64,000 bases of DNA from Enterococcus silesiacus (GCA_001465115.1 CP013614.1:1116001-1180000), one strand, 5' to 3'. Counted from the stretch's first letter, positions 31,239 through 42,088 are shown. A program made the numbers and translations. Notes: generated from the sequence alone by a model not told the origin.

Positions 31239-31643
31239 TTACCTCCAATTAAAATGCTGGGCTACAAAAACTGTAATACCACTAGTGGTTGCAGTAACTG
31301 CGGCTCCCCAGATTAAATCAATAACCGTTACCAAAGCAGGCCAACCTTTGATCGTAGCGAGGTTCGTCAAATCATATGTTGCATAACATAATAATCCAAG
31401 CAAGGCACCTGCTAAAAGAGCGTACATCAAGCTATTTTTTTCAAGCGCTGGATAGACAACAAAGAAGAGTAGACCGACCAGATATAACACGTAAAATATA
31501 GCCGCTGGAATGATTTTTGTTGTACCTAACAAATTACCTAACTGTTCTTGATACATTTTCCGAGCAATGAAAAGCAACCAGGCAAAATCCAAAACTAAAA
31601 ATGTTATTGCTGCGACACTAAATAATTTCAAAAAATGATTCAT
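31239..31643 (-). CDS. DUF2177 family membrane protein
   Basis: A 134-residue protein with four hydrophobic segments. The pattern FAWLLFIARKMYQEQLG in the first third and YATYDLTNLATIKGWP in the third segment are typical of the DUF2177 family. The function is unknown. AGGAGG precedes the ATG. It is the first gene of the five-gene minus-strand series, and its promoter carries the palindromic operator at 31662-31709. Confidence 0.85.
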   Translation of the reverse strand: MNHFLKLFSVAAITFLVLDFAWLLFIARKMYQEQLGNLLGTTKIIPAAIFYVLYLVGLLFFVVYPALEKNSLMYALLAGALLGLLCYATYDLTNLATIKGWPALVTVIDLIWGAAVTATTSGITVFVAQHFNWR

Positions 31644-31661
31644 CTTCTTTCCTCCTAATAA

Positions 31662-31709
31662 AACATGGTATGATCACCTTATCGTTCGATAAGTCAATCG
31701 TACCATGTT
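31662..31709. promoter_or_regulatory. Double palindromic operator in the DUF2177 operon promoter
   Basis: An outer inverted repeat (AACATGGTATGAT facing ATCGTACCATGTT, one mismatch) encloses an inner perfect palindrome, CTTATCG-TT-CGATAAG, at 31678-31693. On the minus strand TTGACT overlaps one flank of the inner palindrome, so a repressor there would block the -35 and spacer. A matching -10 is only approximate. The TetR protein encoded at the end of the operon is the likely binder. Confidence 0.7.
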
Positions 31710-31792
31710 GAAATAATTTATGAAAAAATTTTGCTTACAAAAATGATTCATTCGTTGTTTTTATTATTATTTATAGGAGTTTAGCTTAACAA

Positions 31793-31833
31793 AAAAAGGG
31801 AAAAGACCCTTTGTTACGGACCTCTTTCCCCTT
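31793..31833 (-). terminator. glyS terminator
   Basis: AAAGGGGAAAGA on the minus strand pairs with TCTTTTCCCTTT and is followed by seven T in total, ten bases after the glyS stop. Confidence 0.8.
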
Positions 31834-31842
31834 TGACTCATT

Positions 31843-33924
31843 TTATTTTACGATCAACAAATCAAGACTAGCTAATGATAACGACATTTTCGCGATTCGA
31901 TTAAGTTCGTTCAAGCGATTGATCTTCACTTGTTCGTCTTCCACCATGACCATTGTTTCCTCAAAATATTGTTCGATCAATGGACGTAACTCTACCAATG
32001 CTTGATAGTTCTCCGACATCGTATTTTCATTAAACTGCTCTTCAATTTTATTCACTGCTTGATGCAAGGCTTTCTCAGCCTGATTTTCAAACAATGCTAC
32101 ATCGACTTTGTTTTCTTGATTTAATAACTCGTGACCTTTTTTGGCTAAGTTGATCACTCGTGTTAAAGCTTCCATTGACGGTTTAAAATCTTTATCCAGC
32201 AAATGTTTTTTTAGAATAGTTGCTGATGAAAATAGTTTTGTTAAGTCTTTTTGTTCAGAAGAAATTACGGCATCGATCACATCATGACGCACATTTTTGG
32301 TTGCTAACAACTGACGTAAACGTGCTTTTACAAAATCGATCACTTCTTCTTGTCCACTTGTTAGCTGAATACCATATTTTTGGCTATCTGAATTGACTGC
32401 TGCATCAATATCCATTTGTAATTGAACTAACGGGAACTGCCAGTTTTTATTTTCAATAATTCTGATTACACCATACGTTTGACGACGCAATGCATATGGA
32501 TCGTTTGAACCACTAGGTATCATTCCGACGGTAAAGAATGAAAATAGACTATCCAGTTTATCCGCAATGGCCAGAACTGCTCCAATAGAAGAAACTGGCA
32601 AGTCGCCCTCACTCGATGTTGGTAAGTAGTGTTCACGAATTGCTTTTGCTACTGCAGTTTTTTCTCCTTGTAACAATGCATATTTTTCGCCCATGATTCC
32701 TTGTAGCTCTGGGAATTCACCAACCATGTTTGTGACTAAATCAAACTTATAAATTTCAGAAGCGCGTTTTAAATCTGTCAGTTCTTCATCTGATAAGCCC
32801 ACTTCTTTTCCAATGATTTGTCCAATAACACCGACACGTTGCATCTTTTCATAGATCGTACCAATTTTTTCATGGAACGTTACATTTTTTAATTTATTGA
32901 CACATTCTTCAATTGACAGCTTTTTATCTTCATTGTAGAAAAACTCAGCATCTTCTAAACGAGCAATCAAAACTTTTTCATTTCCTTTGATTACATTTTC
33001 AATATGAACACTATCACCATTTCTAACTGAAATAAAATGCGGAAGCAACAATCCTTGATCATTACGCACATCGAAATAACGTTGGTGTTCTTTCATCGAC
33101 GTAACTAAGACTTCGTCAGGAACAGAAAGATACTTTTCATCAAAAGCCCCTACAAATGCAGTTGGGTATTCAACTAAATTGTTAACTTCTTCCAATAATT
33201 TCTCGTCTAAATCCAGCTTCCAATTATTTTTATCAGCCAATTGATTTGCTTGGTCAACGATCATTGTTTTTCTTTCGTTAGAATCAACAATTACAAACTG
33301 TTCTTTCATTTTTTCTTCATATTCATCGGAATGGTTAAAGGTTACATCATCACCTAAGAATCGATGGCCACGAGAACTGTTTCCTGTCGTTACATCTAGT
33401 ACAGAAAATGGAATCACTTCATCATCTAATAAGGCCACAATCCAATGAATCGGACGAATATACTCAAAATCATAGTCTGCCCAGTGCATCGTAACCGGGA
33501 AAGTCAAACTTGTAATAACATCTTTCAAACCAGCTAATACATCAATCGTTTGTTGACCTTTATTGTGTTTTGTCACGTAGACGTATTCTACGCCATTTAG
33601 CTCTTTAAAAGTAATCGCATCTGTCGTCAGACCCTGACCTCTTACAAATCCTTCAGCCGCCTTACTCCAATTTCCCTCGGCATCTTGCGCAATTTTTTTA
33701 GCAGGTCCTTTTACCTCTTCTTGGGTATCTTCTTGTTGTTCCGGCAATTGCGTCACACGTATGGCTAAACGGCGAGGTGTAGAAAAGCTTTGGACTGTCT
33801 CATACGTTAAGTTATGTTCATCTAAGAATTTCACTATCTTGTTTTCTAATTGTAAACGACTTGGGCTGACAATATGAGCTGGCATTTCTTCCAAGCCAAT
33901 TTCAAGTAATAAGTCTTTTGCCAT
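31843..33924 (-). CDS. glyS: Glycyl-tRNA synthetase beta subunit
   Basis: A 693-residue subunit of the bacterial alpha2-beta2 type. The N-terminus [15 protein letters not shown] is diagnostic. [20 protein letters not shown] and the HD-like internal region ([18 protein letters not shown], split) follow, and a DALR-like anticodon-binding part closes the protein. It supplies tRNA binding to the alpha subunit. It starts two bases after the glyQ stop, so the two are translated together under the upstream T-box. Confidence 0.98.
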   Translation of the reverse strand: MAKDLLLEIGLEEMPAHIVSPSRLQLENKIVKFLDEHNLTYETVQSFSTPRRLAIRVTQLPEQQEDTQEEVKGPAKKIAQDAEGNWSKAAEGFVRGQGLTTDAITFKELNGVEYVYVTKHNKGQQTIDVLAGLKDVITSLTFPVTMHWADYDFEYIRPIHWIVALLDDEVIPFSVLDVTTGNSSRGHRFLGDDVTFNHSDEYEEKMKEQFVIVDSNERKTMIVDQANQLADKNNWKLDLDEKLLEEVNNLVEYPTAFVGAFDEKYLSVPDEVLVTSMKEHQRYFDVRNDQGLLLPHFISVRNGDSVHIENVIKGNEKVLIARLEDAEFFYNEDKKLSIEECVNKLKNVTFHEKIGTIYEKMQRVGVIGQIIGKEVGLSDEELTDLKRASEIYKFDLVTNMVGEFPELQGIMGEKYALLQGEKTAVAKAIREHYLPTSSEGDLPVSSIGAVLAIADKLDSLFSFFTVGMIPSGSNDPYALRRQTYGVIRIIENKNWQFPLVQLQMDIDAAVNSDSQKYGIQLTSGQEEVIDFVKARLRQLLATKNVRHDVIDAVISSEQKDLTKLFSSATILKKHLLDKDFKPSMEALTRVINLAKKGHELLNQENKVDVALFENQAEKALHQAVNKIEEQFNENTMSENYQALVELRPLIEQYFEETMVMVEDEQVKINRLNELNRIAKMSLSLASLDLLIVK

Positions 33925-33925
33925 G

Positions 33926-34834
33926 TTATTTTGCCTCCTTCGTCGGTTGATTTTCTTTATTTAAAAGTGGAAAGCCTAATTTCTCACGTTCTGCGACAAA
34001 TATTTTTGCGACAGCTTTTGCCATGTTTCTGATACGAGCCAAATACCCAGCACGTTCTGTTACTGATACTGCACCGCGAGCATCTAATAAATTGAAGGTA
34101 TGGCTGCATTTTAAAATATAATCATACGCTGGGTGAACTAAGTTTTCATCAATACAACGTTTCGCTTCTTTTTCAAATTTATCAAAGTTTTCTAATAACA
34201 TGTCTTGATTGCTAACTTCAAATGAATACTTTGAATGTTCATATTCAGGCTGATTGAAGATTTCTCCGTATTTAACGCCCTGTGTCCACTCTAAATCGTA
34301 AACACTTTCCACTTCTTGAATATATGAAGCTAGTCGCTCGATACCATAAGTGATTTCTGAAGTAACTGGATGACAGGCTAGTCCACCTACTTGTTGGAAA
34401 TACGTAAACTGAGTAATCTCCATCCCATCAAGCCAAACTTCCCAACCGAGACCGGCACAACCCATGGAAGGATTCTCCCAGTTATCTTCAACAAACCGGA
34501 TATCGTGCGCTAAGGGATCTATGCCCAATAACTCTAAACTTTCTAAGTACAATTCCTGAATATTTTCAGGAGAAGGCTTCATTACAACTTGGAATTGATG
34601 ATGTTGATATAAACGGTTCGGGTTTTCTCCATAGCGACCATCAGCAGGTCTTCTTGATGGTTCTACATAGGCTGCATTCCAAGGCTCAGGTCCAATTGCT
34701 CGTAAAAAGGTATATGGACTCATCGTTCCGGCCCCTTTTTCTGTATCATAAGACTGCATCAGCATACAACCGTTTGAAGACCAGAATTTTTGTAATGTTA
34801 AAATCATTTCTTGTACCGTAAGTTTCTTTTCCAT
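33926..34834 (-). CDS. glyQ: Glycyl-tRNA synthetase alpha subunit
   Basis: A 302-residue class II catalytic subunit. It has [54 protein letters not shown] and [20 protein letters not shown] as successive family blocks. AGGAGG sits six bases before the chosen ATG; a start 36 bases upstream has no ribosome site and would overlap the T-box terminator region. It is regulated by the T-box leader immediately upstream. Confidence 0.98.
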   Translation of the reverse strand: MEKKLTVQEMILTLQKFWSSNGCMLMQSYDTEKGAGTMSPYTFLRAIGPEPWNAAYVEPSRRPADGRYGENPNRLYQHHQFQVVMKPSPENIQELYLESLELLGIDPLAHDIRFVEDNWENPSMGCAGLGWEVWLDGMEITQFTYFQQVGGLACHPVTSEITYGIERLASYIQEVESVYDLEWTQGVKYGEIFNQPEYEHSKYSFEVSNQDMLLENFDKFEKEAKRCIDENLVHPAYDYILKCSHTFNLLDARGAVSVTERAGYLARIRNMAKAVAKIFVAEREKLGFPLLNKENQPTKEAK

Positions 34835-34872
34835 TATGTTCCTCCTTAAATTTAAAAAACTGGCAAACAAAA

Positions 34873-35066
34873 AGTCCCCATGCCTCTAAGAGACATAGGG
34901 ACGAATAATCGCGGTTCCACCCTACTTCCGATATTCACCATCGGCAGCTTCGTTTAAGTATACTCAAAAGCGCCCTTCAAAAGTTGCTTGTATCTGGCTC
35001 ACACTTTTCCAGACTCGCTATAACAGCAGTTCTTTTTACTCTTCTTTTTCAACGTATGTATTTAAT
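34873..35066 (-). promoter_or_regulatory. T-box riboswitch (tRNA-Gly sensing) of glyQS
   Basis: The canonical T-box AGGGTGGAACCGCG is at 34910-34923 on the minus strand. A terminator stem follows: GTCCCTATG and CATGGGGAC, then TTTTTG (34873-34902). Upstream is Stem I sequence with GCGAGTCTGG and GAGCCAGA arms. A GGC triplet followed by G at 34972-34974 is a plausible glycine specifier. Uncharged tRNA-Gly would stabilise the antiterminator and switch on glyQS. Confidence 0.95.
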
Positions 35067-35074
35067 TACTCTTT

Positions 35075-35103
35075 ATGATAATCTTAGATAAAGAATATGT
35101 CAA
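35075..35103 (-). promoter_or_regulatory. glyQS promoter
   Basis: Minus strand: consensus -35 TTGACA, 17-base spacer, -10 TATCAT, giving a start about 230 bases before glyQ and just before the T-box leader. The remaining bases to 35274 (AT-rich) must hold the promoter of the divergent lipoprotein gene. Confidence 0.85.
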
Positions 35104-35274
35104 ATCTTTTTTATTTTTTCATAGTGTCACAACTAACAAACTATAGATTGCCTTCAATTGGGGAATCTTATATACTTGATACGTAGTAAGTACGCAGTTA
35201 TTTATTACACAATTCATGATCATCTAAACATGTTTATATTTTAGTGATCAAATCTAGATAAGGTGAGTGTAAAA

Positions 35275-35727
35275 ATGAAAAAATCATTCAGTTTTGTTTT
35301 ACTTGTTTTAGGGGTATTTATTTTTGTAGGGTGTTCTAACTTAAAAGCGGATCTTACTGCGAACGATTGGTATCTTGAAACCGCAGAAAAATCAGATAAT
35401 GATACAAAATTTGTATTGTCTTTTGATGATAAAAAAATGACTATGAGTCCAGAAGTGGAAAGTTCAGGCAATAATCTTGCTGACAGTTTTGTTGACGCAT
35501 TTGCTAAAGGCATCACCTTCACATATGACTACACAGTAAAAGGAAATACACTTACACTAAAAAATAGTGAATTAAAACAAGAAATAGTTTTAGATTTAAA
35601 GAAAAATAATAAAAACGTTAAGCTAACAGAAAAATCTTTCAAGTTGGATGGCAAAAAGAGCGATAATAAATCAGGATATGATCAAGCAATCCTTGTACCT
35701 AAGGAAAAAGATAAAGATAACAAGTAG
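35275..35727 (+). CDS. Small predicted lipoprotein, function unknown
   Basis: A 150-residue protein with a basic start, a hydrophobic stretch (FVLLVLGVFIFVGC) and a lipobox-like cysteine at residue 20. The mature part is hydrophilic and lysine-rich, with beta-strand-like segments (KFVLSFDDKKMTMSPE; FTYDYTVKGNTLTLKN) similar in style to DUF-type lipocalin-like small lipoproteins. I do not recognise a family. AAGGTGAG precedes the ATG at 35275. An in-frame GTG 12 bases upstream lies inside that ribosome site and is rejected. It is transcribed alone, divergent from glyQS and convergent with recO. Confidence 0.75.
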   Translation: MKKSFSFVLLVLGVFIFVGCSNLKADLTANDWYLETAEKSDNDTKFVLSFDDKKMTMSPEVESSGNNLADSFVDAFAKGITFTYDYTVKGNTLTLKNSELKQEIVLDLKKNNKNVKLTEKSFKLDGKKSDNKSGYDQAILVPKEKDKDNK

Positions 35728-35886
35728 CTAATCAAACAACGGAATTTTCAATTTAACATGAAGATTCAAAAAAAACAATACTATAATTGGCTATATATGA
35801 GATTATGCAAAAGCGAAATTCATTGTAGCTGTCTTATCTAAAATCAAGCAATTGCTCAACTTATTTGTGCAATCAACTCTAAAAAA

Positions 35887-35924
35887 ACAAAACAATTCTG
35901 GTAGCTTCAGAAATTGTTTTGCTT
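35887..35924. terminator. Bidirectional terminator between lipoprotein gene and recO
   Basis: AAAACAATTCTG and CAGAAATTGTTTT form the stem, with A runs to the left and T runs to the right. It lies ten bases after the recO stop on the minus strand. Confidence 0.8.
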
Positions 35925-35933
35925 TTTTCTCTA

Positions 35934-36743
35934 CTAAGATATCGTTGTATCCCTTTCCTCATCTTTTTTCTCTCTTTTAGGCAGTTTCAACGTATCTTCC
36001 CAGCTCTTCATCTGATCAATAAATTTTTTACTTTTTAGATTGATACCGACATATTCGTCATACAATTCATCAATCGTTTGTCTAATCGCGGTTTTCGTCT
36101 CTGATTTAACGTTGATGTCTTGAACTTTATCATAAGAAATAGTCGAAAACAGACGAATGAAATGGACAGCTCGAGGATCTGCATGATACCGATGACTATC
36201 CAAATGCCAATGTCGTTCACACAAAACACCGCTATATTTCGACGAGTAATCAAATTTCCCTCGTGTCTCCTGGCAAACGCAACAGTGTCGCCACTCAGGC
36301 GTAATACCAAAACGACTTAACAATTGGATTTCGAAAATATTCGTGATGATTTCGGCATCTTTATTGTCATTCAGTAAGCGCAAGGCTTGCTGAACAAAAT
36401 AAAATAGGTTCGGATCATACGTCCGATCTTCTATAGCCGCATCGACTAAATTCAAAATATATGTCGCATACGCATTAACAAAGATGTCTTCTTGAATCAC
36501 TCGAAGCGGGTAGACTTTCTTGCTTCCGTTCAGAAATGATAAGCCATCTTCTCTAAAATCACCAATGTATACAGCTTCTGTAAAAGGCAAAAGAGCAGAA
36601 CCGATCGGATTATTTTTTCGATGAGCTCCTTTTACGAAAAACATCAATTTACCAAAAGACTCTGTAAATATCTTGACCAATTTATCTTTTTCTTTGTAAT
36701 CTTTGGTAAATAAAATAATCCCTTTTGTTTCTCCCAAAGTCAT
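35934..36743 (-). CDS. recO: DNA repair protein RecO
   Basis: A 269-residue protein with an N-terminal OB fold (ETKGIILFTKDYKEKDKLVK), a helical body and a Cys-rich zinc site (CCVCQETRGKF, later GVLCERH). RecO with RecR loads RecA on SSB-coated DNA in gap repair. It is the last gene of the phoH-pgpH-ybeY-dgkA-era group, separated from era by a hairpin (36791-36828), so it may also have its own promoter. It ends with a charged tail (REKKDEERDTTIS). Confidence 0.95.
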   Translation of the reverse strand: MTLGETKGIILFTKDYKEKDKLVKIFTESFGKLMFFVKGAHRKNNPIGSALLPFTEAVYIGDFREDGLSFLNGSKKVYPLRVIQEDIFVNAYATYILNLVDAAIEDRTYDPNLFYFVQQALRLLNDNKDAEIITNIFEIQLLSRFGITPEWRHCCVCQETRGKFDYSSKYSGVLCERHWHLDSHRYHADPRAVHFIRLFSTISYDKVQDINVKSETKTAIRQTIDELYDEYVGINLKSKKFIDQMKSWEDTLKLPKREKKDEERDTTIS

Positions 36744-36790
36744 ATTTTAGCCTCCTCTTTGCTCAACTCTATTTTAGCAGAGATAGAAGT

Positions 36791-36828
36791 AAAAGAACAA
36801 TTCCGTCGTAGCACAGAATTGTTCTTTT
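36791..36828 (-). terminator. era terminator
   Basis: AAAAGAACAATTC and GAATTGTTCTTTT are perfectly paired around a 12-base interior, just after the era stop. The minus-strand tract after it is only partly T-rich, so termination may be incomplete. Confidence 0.7.
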
Positions 36829-36836
36829 CCCACTTA

Positions 36837-37739
36837 TTAATAATCGTCTTTACGGTAACCAAAATCCTGTAAATGAACCTTTTTATCACGCCAGTCTTTT
36901 TGGACTTTTACCCAAAGTTCCAAATAGACTTTATCGTCTAACAAATGTTCAATATCTTGTCTGGCTTTGGTTCCGATCTGCTTCAGCATCTTACCACCTT
37001 TGCCGATAATAATCCCTTTTTGACTATCACGCTCAACGATGATCGTTGCTTGAATATGCACTTTATCATTGTCATCCCGTTTCATTGAATCGACCACAAC
37101 AGCAACAGAATGAGGGATTTCATCGCGCGTCAGCAACAATACTTTTTCACGAACTAATTCTGAAACAATGAAATACTCAGGGTGATCCGTGACCTGATCA
37201 TCTGGAAAATACTGTGGTCCTTCTGGCATTTGATCAATTAACACATCCATCAAGCGATCTACATTGTTTCCCTCAGTCGCTGAAATCGGTACAACTTCTG
37301 CAAACTCCATCTGATTTGAGTAATCTTCAATAATCCCTAATAACTGATCAGGATGAACAGTATCAATCTTATTGATCACAAGATAGACTGGGCTGCTCAT
37401 TGTTTTAAGTCGCTCAATGATAAAGTCATCCCCACGGCCTCTTTTTTGGTCAGCGCTGATCATAAATAACGTGGCATCTACTTCACGTAGAGCACTATAA
37501 GCTGTTTCAACCATAAAATCACCTAAACGATGTTTTGGTTTATGAATACCAGGAGTATCAATGAAAACGATCTGGGCGTTTGGCACTGTATAAATTCCTT
37601 GAATCTTATTTCTAGTTGTTTGAGCCTTATCGCTCATTATCGCAATTTTTTGTCCGACGATTCGATTCAGTAAAGTAGACTTTCCAACGTTAGGTCTACC
37701 TACAATCGCTACAAATCCGGATTTATGTGCTTCTGTCAT
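36837..37739 (-). CDS. era: GTPase Era
   Basis: A 300-residue protein. GTPase motifs: G1 [10 protein letters not shown]3 DTPG in [11 protein letters not shown], and G4 NKID. It ends with a KH domain carrying [11 protein letters not shown]. Era binds the 3' end of 16S rRNA and acts in 30S maturation. It lies 12 bases after dgkA in a compact operon, next to ybeY, another 16S rRNA maturation factor. GAGAG-type ribosome site precedes the ATG. Confidence 0.98.
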   Translation of the reverse strand: MTEAHKSGFVAIVGRPNVGKSTLLNRIVGQKIAIMSDKAQTTRNKIQGIYTVPNAQIVFIDTPGIHKPKHRLGDFMVETAYSALREVDATLFMISADQKRGRGDDFIIERLKTMSSPVYLVINKIDTVHPDQLLGIIEDYSNQMEFAEVVPISATEGNNVDRLMDVLIDQMPEGPQYFPDDQVTDHPEYFIVSELVREKVLLLTRDEIPHSVAVVVDSMKRDDNDKVHIQATIIVERDSQKGIIIGKGGKMLKQIGTKARQDIEHLLDDKVYLELWVKVQKDWRDKKVHLQDFGYRKDDY

Positions 37740-37751
37740 TGTTTCTCTCCT

Positions 37752-38159
37752 CTATAAAAAATCTTGTATTATTTGCCAAATTTTGGGGGCAAACAACAAT
37801 ACTCCCACAACCACTGCAAATCCTGTTGTTAGAAGGACTGCACCTGCAGCCATATCCTTAATCTTTTTACCAATTGGATGAAAATGAAAATCCGTTACCA
37901 TATCGACCACATTTTCGAATACCGTATTAATAATTTCCATTGCCAACACCAAAAAAATTGCCAAAAGTAACCACAACCATTCTGATATAACCAGTTGGAA
38001 AATAAAGCCAGCAATAATAGCCACAATCCCCATAAAAACATGCGTCCGCATATTTCGTTCTTCTTTGAAAACTGTTTTGATTCCTTGAAGAGCAAACTCT
38101 AAGGATGCGACAAAATGCTTGTTTTTCGTCGTTTGTTTATCTTTTGAGTCCATAGGCAT
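37752..38159 (-). CDS. dgkA: Diacylglycerol/undecaprenol kinase
   Basis: A 135-residue protein with three membrane helices and the DgkA signature [15 protein letters not shown] followed by [16 protein letters not shown]. In Gram-positive bacteria these enzymes mainly phosphorylate undecaprenol, recycling the wall carrier lipid. The start overlaps the end of ybeY by 23 bases; ATG at 38159 or 38153 are both possible. It is in the ybeY-dgkA-era operon. Confidence 0.94.
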   Translation of the reverse strand: MPMDSKDKQTTKNKHFVASLEFALQGIKTVFKEERNMRTHVFMGIVAIIAGFIFQLVISEWLWLLLAIFLVLAMEIINTVFENVVDMVTDFHFHPIGKKIKDMAAGAVLLTTGFAVVVGVLLFAPKIWQIIQDFL

Positions 38160-38613
38160 CTAAGATCTCTTTCTGTAAACCAAACATTTCTTTCTCATCA
38201 TCAGGTTCCATGTGGTCATAACCATTTAGGTGTAAAAAACCATGAACAGCTAAAAAGCCTAACTCACGTTCGACAGAATGGCCATATTCCGTTGCTTGTT
38301 CAACAGCTCGTTCAGTCGATATCATAATGTCACCAAGGTTTCTTGGAAACGCTGCTTCTTCATCTTCAAAAATGATTGGCAGTTCGTCTTCGCCTTCTTC
38401 CTCTAGCGCAAAACTAATCACATCTGTCGGCACATCTTTACCGCGATAGTCACGATTGATTACTTGAATCCCGGCATTGTCCATAAATGTAACAGACATT
38501 TCTGCATCTTTAGATATTTTGAGGAAATCTGCCGCAAATTGCAGCAGATTCTCTATTTCTTCTAAGTTTGTTTTCGATAAGTTCTTCGTTTCATCAATAA
38601 ATGAAATATCCAT
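38137..38613 (-). CDS. ybeY: Endoribonuclease YbeY
   Basis: A 158-residue metalloprotein with the zinc motif [11 protein letters not shown] near residue 125 and the upstream conserved [16 protein letters not shown]. It is required for 16S rRNA 3'-end maturation and ribosome quality control. It overlaps pgpH by one base (38613) and dgkA by 23 bases, so the cluster is translated in a coupled manner. Confidence 0.97.
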   Translation of the reverse strand: MDISFIDETKNLSKTNLEEIENLLQFAADFLKISKDAEMSVTFMDNAGIQVINRDYRGKDVPTDVISFALEEEGEDELPIIFEDEEAAFPRNLGDIMISTERAVEQATEYGHSVERELGFLAVHGFLHLNGYDHMEPDDEKEMFGLQKEILDAYGLKR

Positions 38614-40823
38614 TAGTCATCTCTCTTTTCTTGTTCATCTTTCATTTTCTCAGCTTCTGATTTCATTTTTGGATACTTGATTCTTGAGTGGAAAGTACTG
38701 CACAAGCCATTGACCAGAGACTTTTCAACAATTCTTATCTCTTTCATTGTTAAACCACAGTCATCTAATTGTCCATCAGAAATCCGATCTTGAATGACAT
38801 TATGAACAAAGGCTTGAATCTTTTCGTTCGTAGGATGATCCATCGCACGAACAGCTGCTTCACATGTGTCAGCAATACTGACAATCCCAGCTTCTCGTGT
38901 TTGAGGTTTGGGACCAGGATAGCGAAAATCCGCTTCAGAAATATCAGCATTTCGTTCTTTAGCTTTCACATAGAAAAATTTCATTAAAGTTGTGCCATGA
39001 TGTTGGCGACAAATATCGATCACCATCTCAGGCATATGATACTCTTCCAATATTTTAGCACCATCAATCACATGCCCAAAAATAATTTGTTTACTATCTT
39101 CTGGCAATAAGAAATTATGCGGGTTTTCAGCTCCAGCCGGCAAGTTTTCCACGAAGAAATTAGCATGTTTGATCTTACCGATATCATGATAGTAACAAGC
39201 AACACGTGTCAACAATGAACGTCCGCCGATTTCTGCTACCGCATTGGCGCTTAAACTTGCAACCATCATACTATGATGATAAGTACCAGGTGCTTCTTCA
39301 AGTAATTGCTTCAGCAACGGATGATTTGGATTACTTAGTTCATTTAAAATAATTACACTATCATCCGTTACAAGTAATTCAATATATGGATGAAGACCCA
39401 TCGTAGCAAGGAAAGATAAGACAGTCCCAGCTAAAGCACAAATCATCATCGTCCATGATTTACTATCCCAAAAATTCATCCCTTGATAGATCATTAAAAC
39501 AAAATCCAAACAAACAGGGAAGATAATCACCCAAAAAACAGCAACTAACCCTTGTTCACTGATTCGCGTCCGTTTGACAACTGTTGCTAATAGACCGGAA
39601 AACATATAGCTGACTAAAATGATCGTCAGTGAGTTTGTTCCTATCGAATTATAAAAAACGAAAAGTGAAAAAATCACTTGGAAAACAGCTGCCAGAACTC
39701 CAGCTCTTCTGCTCACAAAATAATTAAGGACCAAAGGTGTAAATGCTGCCGGAAAGAACAATGATATATACATCATTTGTTCTGTTTGGAAAATCTGGAA
39801 AAACTTCATTAATAATACGCTTAATGACATTGCTCCCACATAAAATAAAACGAAGTGTCTGCGTCTGCCTTCTTCTGTTACTTGCTTTGTAAAGAACAAC
39901 AACACTAAAACCTGCAAAACGATGGCCAAGGCTAATGCAACCATTGGAAATAATGAAGTGCTTTGATTGGTCAAACCAAGTAATTCAAGCTTTTCCATTG
40001 CTTTACTGTCGATTTGAGTCCCTTCGCGAACAATAATTTCTCCTTGGTAAATCATAGCTGGCGGAATTGCATCCATTGCATTTTGGCGCAATTCTTTCGT
40101 CTTTTTATCATTGGCAAAATCGTTAGCTACGATCCCTTCATTGACGATATAACGAATTTCTTGTTGCATAGCTCCCGTGACGTCAAGAAATTGAATTTTC
40201 TCGATTGCACTTTGACGAATATTATCCAAGTCGGCTTCACGAACGTGATCTTTCATCTTTTCATCGACGATTTTTAAGCTTTCAGTCTTAACTTGTTGAA
40301 TCTGATTGGCATCTAATGAAAAAATATTTTGATAAAAAACGTTAGGAAATTTTTGATAAAAGGAAACTTCATCTTGATCCAACGATTCGAACTGAGCTTT
40401 TAGATTAGCAACTCTTTCTTCTATAGTTGGTTTAGGAATCGTTTCATCTTTCTTAGCTTTTGCTTTGTTCTCTTCATATTCTTTATCTGTTTTTTCATTG
40501 GCAGTCACAATTAATTTAAATAACTTTTCGATGCGTTTATGCTGAACTTCTGCTGTTTCTTCCTGATAAATATATTCAGGTGTGACTGCTTCAGCAGCTA
40601 GCTTTTTCTTTTGAGTAGTTTCATACGTATTTTCAACGTTTTTATTTGCCCGAATAGTATTCTCAGCTAATTGCCCCTCTTTTATTTCTACTTTATTCTG
40701 ATGAACGCTGCCAAACATAATAATAAATAGAAAACATGAAAAAACAAGTAGCAATATGGGAATATACGCTTTTCCCAATTTATCACGTAATTTTAGTAAC
40801 GAGTATTTCAACGGAATTTTCAC
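38613..40823 (-). CDS. pgpH: c-di-AMP phosphodiesterase PgpH (7TMR-HD)
   Basis: A 736-residue membrane protein. One N-terminal helix, a long extracellular 7TMR-HDED-type domain (about 45-275), seven membrane segments (about 285-470) and a cytoplasmic HD domain with [22 protein letters not shown] and QHHGTTL are visible in order. PgpH degrades cyclic di-AMP and controls potassium and osmolyte balance. It sits between phoH and ybeY, the usual order. A GGAGTG-type ribosome site precedes the ATG. Confidence 0.96.
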   Translation of the reverse strand: MKIPLKYSLLKLRDKLGKAYIPILLLVFSCFLFIIMFGSVHQNKVEIKEGQLAENTIRANKNVENTYETTQKKKLAAEAVTPEYIYQEETAEVQHKRIEKLFKLIVTANEKTDKEYEENKAKAKKDETIPKPTIEERVANLKAQFESLDQDEVSFYQKFPNVFYQNIFSLDANQIQQVKTESLKIVDEKMKDHVREADLDNIRQSAIEKIQFLDVTGAMQQEIRYIVNEGIVANDFANDKKTKELRQNAMDAIPPAMIYQGEIIVREGTQIDSKAMEKLELLGLTNQSTSLFPMVALALAIVLQVLVLLFFTKQVTEEGRRRHFVLFYVGAMSLSVLLMKFFQIFQTEQMMYISLFFPAAFTPLVLNYFVSRRAGVLAAVFQVIFSLFVFYNSIGTNSLTIILVSYMFSGLLATVVKRTRISEQGLVAVFWVIIFPVCLDFVLMIYQGMNFWDSKSWTMMICALAGTVLSFLATMGLHPYIELLVTDDSVIILNELSNPNHPLLKQLLEEAPGTYHHSMMVASLSANAVAEIGGRSLLTRVACYYHDIGKIKHANFFVENLPAGAENPHNFLLPEDSKQIIFGHVIDGAKILEEYHMPEMVIDICRQHHGTTLMKFFYVKAKERNADISEADFRYPGPKPQTREAGIVSIADTCEAAVRAMDHPTNEKIQAFVHNVIQDRISDGQLDDCGLTMKEIRIVEKSLVNGLCSTFHSRIKYPKMKSEAEKMKDEQEKRDD

Positions 40824-40843
40824 TCCTTTCCGTAAATTTAAAT

Positions 40844-41812
40844 CTATTTTTGACTTTCTTTATCATATGCTCGAATGATTTGGGCAACAACTGGATGCCG
40901 CACAACATCTCCTGCATCAAAATGAACAAACGCAATCTTATCGATCGAGCGCAAGGTTTTTTCTGCATGAATCAAGCCGCTGGCAACCCCTTTAGGTAAG
41001 TCCACTTGGCTTGTATCACCGTTTACAATCATTCTTGAATTAAATCCTAATCTAGTCAAAAACATCTTCATTTGAGCAACGGTTGTATTTTGCGCTTCAT
41101 CTAAAATAACAAAAGCATCATCCAACGTCCGTCCTCTCATGTATGCTAGTGGTGCGATCTCAATTACACCACGTTCCATTAAGCGATTTGTATGATCCAT
41201 ACCAAAAACTTGGTACAGCGCATCATAAACTGGTCGCAGATATGGGTCGACCTTTTCTTTTAAGTCACCAGGTAAAAAGCCTAAACTTTCACCTGCTTCA
41301 ACAGCTGGGCGAGTTAAAATAATTTTTTGGACCTCCCCTTTTTTTAATGCGGAAACAGCCATAACTACTGCTAAGAAAGTTTTACCTGTTCCTGCCGGAC
41401 CAATCCCGAAAATAATATCACGGTTTCGTACCGCATCAATATACTTTTTTTGACCAACATTTTTGATGCGGATCGCTCTACCGTGATGATCTTTTAAAAT
41501 TTCTTGTTCATACATGACAACAAAGGCATCCAAATCACCGCTTCTAGCCATTTTCAAAGCTGAAACTACATCCGGTGTGCTTATCTTGATACCGCGTTGG
41601 ATGAGCACTTGCAAGGTTTTAAGGACCGCAGCAATCAATTGGACCTCAGTCTCTGCTCCAAGTAATTGGATTGTTTCGCCGCGAGTATTGATCGTTACTG
41701 CAGCATTGTCTTCTAAATATTTTATATGTTTATCATGGGTTCCTAAAAGCATACTCACGTCATCAGAATCATTTAATTTCAATTCCAATGAGATTGACTG
41801 ATTTTCTGTCAA
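40844..41812 (-). CDS. phoH: PhoH-like ATPase
   Basis: A 322-residue protein. It has an N-terminal KH-like region and a P-loop GIGPAGTGKTFLAVV near residue 135, Walker B-like FVILDEAQNT, and a C-terminal RNA-helicase-like end. PhoH/YbeZ proteins work with YbeY in rRNA processing, consistent with ybeY two genes downstream. The start appears to be TTG at 41812 with AAAGGAG upstream; no in-frame ATG or GTG gives a full-length N-terminus. It is the first gene of the phoH-pgpH-ybeY-dgkA-era operon. Confidence 0.95.
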   Translation of the reverse strand: MTENQSISLELKLNDSDDVSMLLGTHDKHIKYLEDNAAVTINTRGETIQLLGAETEVQLIAAVLKTLQVLIQRGIKISTPDVVSALKMARSGDLDAFVVMYEQEILKDHHGRAIRIKNVGQKKYIDAVRNRDIIFGIGPAGTGKTFLAVVMAVSALKKGEVQKIILTRPAVEAGESLGFLPGDLKEKVDPYLRPVYDALYQVFGMDHTNRLMERGVIEIAPLAYMRGRTLDDAFVILDEAQNTTVAQMKMFLTRLGFNSRMIVNGDTSQVDLPKGVASGLIHAEKTLRSIDKIAFVHFDAGDVVRHPVVAQIIRAYDKESQK

Positions 41813-41848
41813 AAAACACCCATCTCCTTTATTTTTTCATTCCCTATA

Positions 41849-41857
41849 ATCATACCA
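41849..41857 (-). promoter_or_regulatory. Extended -10 promoter of the phoH operon
   Basis: Minus strand TGGTATGAT (TGn plus -10 TATGAT) about 37 bases before the TTG start. I see no good -35. Confidence 0.55.
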
Positions 41858-41880
41858 TATTATTTATTTATTAAAAAGAG

Positions 41881-42088
41881 AGCGGATTAAATCTAGTTAG
41901 AGGATGAGACTGAAGTGTTTGATTTCGAGGACTAACTAGGTATTTTGGACTACCAACTCGTACCTTGTTGTGTTTTACAGTCATTTCAAATTGTTTTTGA
42001 AGGAGTGACTTCTATACCATCGTTCATTTGTACTTTAGCGCTGAAACAAAAGGGACTTTTTCTTTTCTCTCACACCCGCTCTTTATTC
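41881..42088. other. Non-coding flank between phoH promoter and IS left end
   Basis: No gene recognised. It holds an 8-bp inverted repeat (CTAGTTAG at 41893 and CTAACTAG at 41932) and, at about 42045-42075, an imperfect hairpin of GTGTGAGAGAAAAG against CTTTTGTTTCAGC on the minus strand, which resembles a worn terminator. Short frames here have no ribosome site or family match. Confidence 0.4.
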
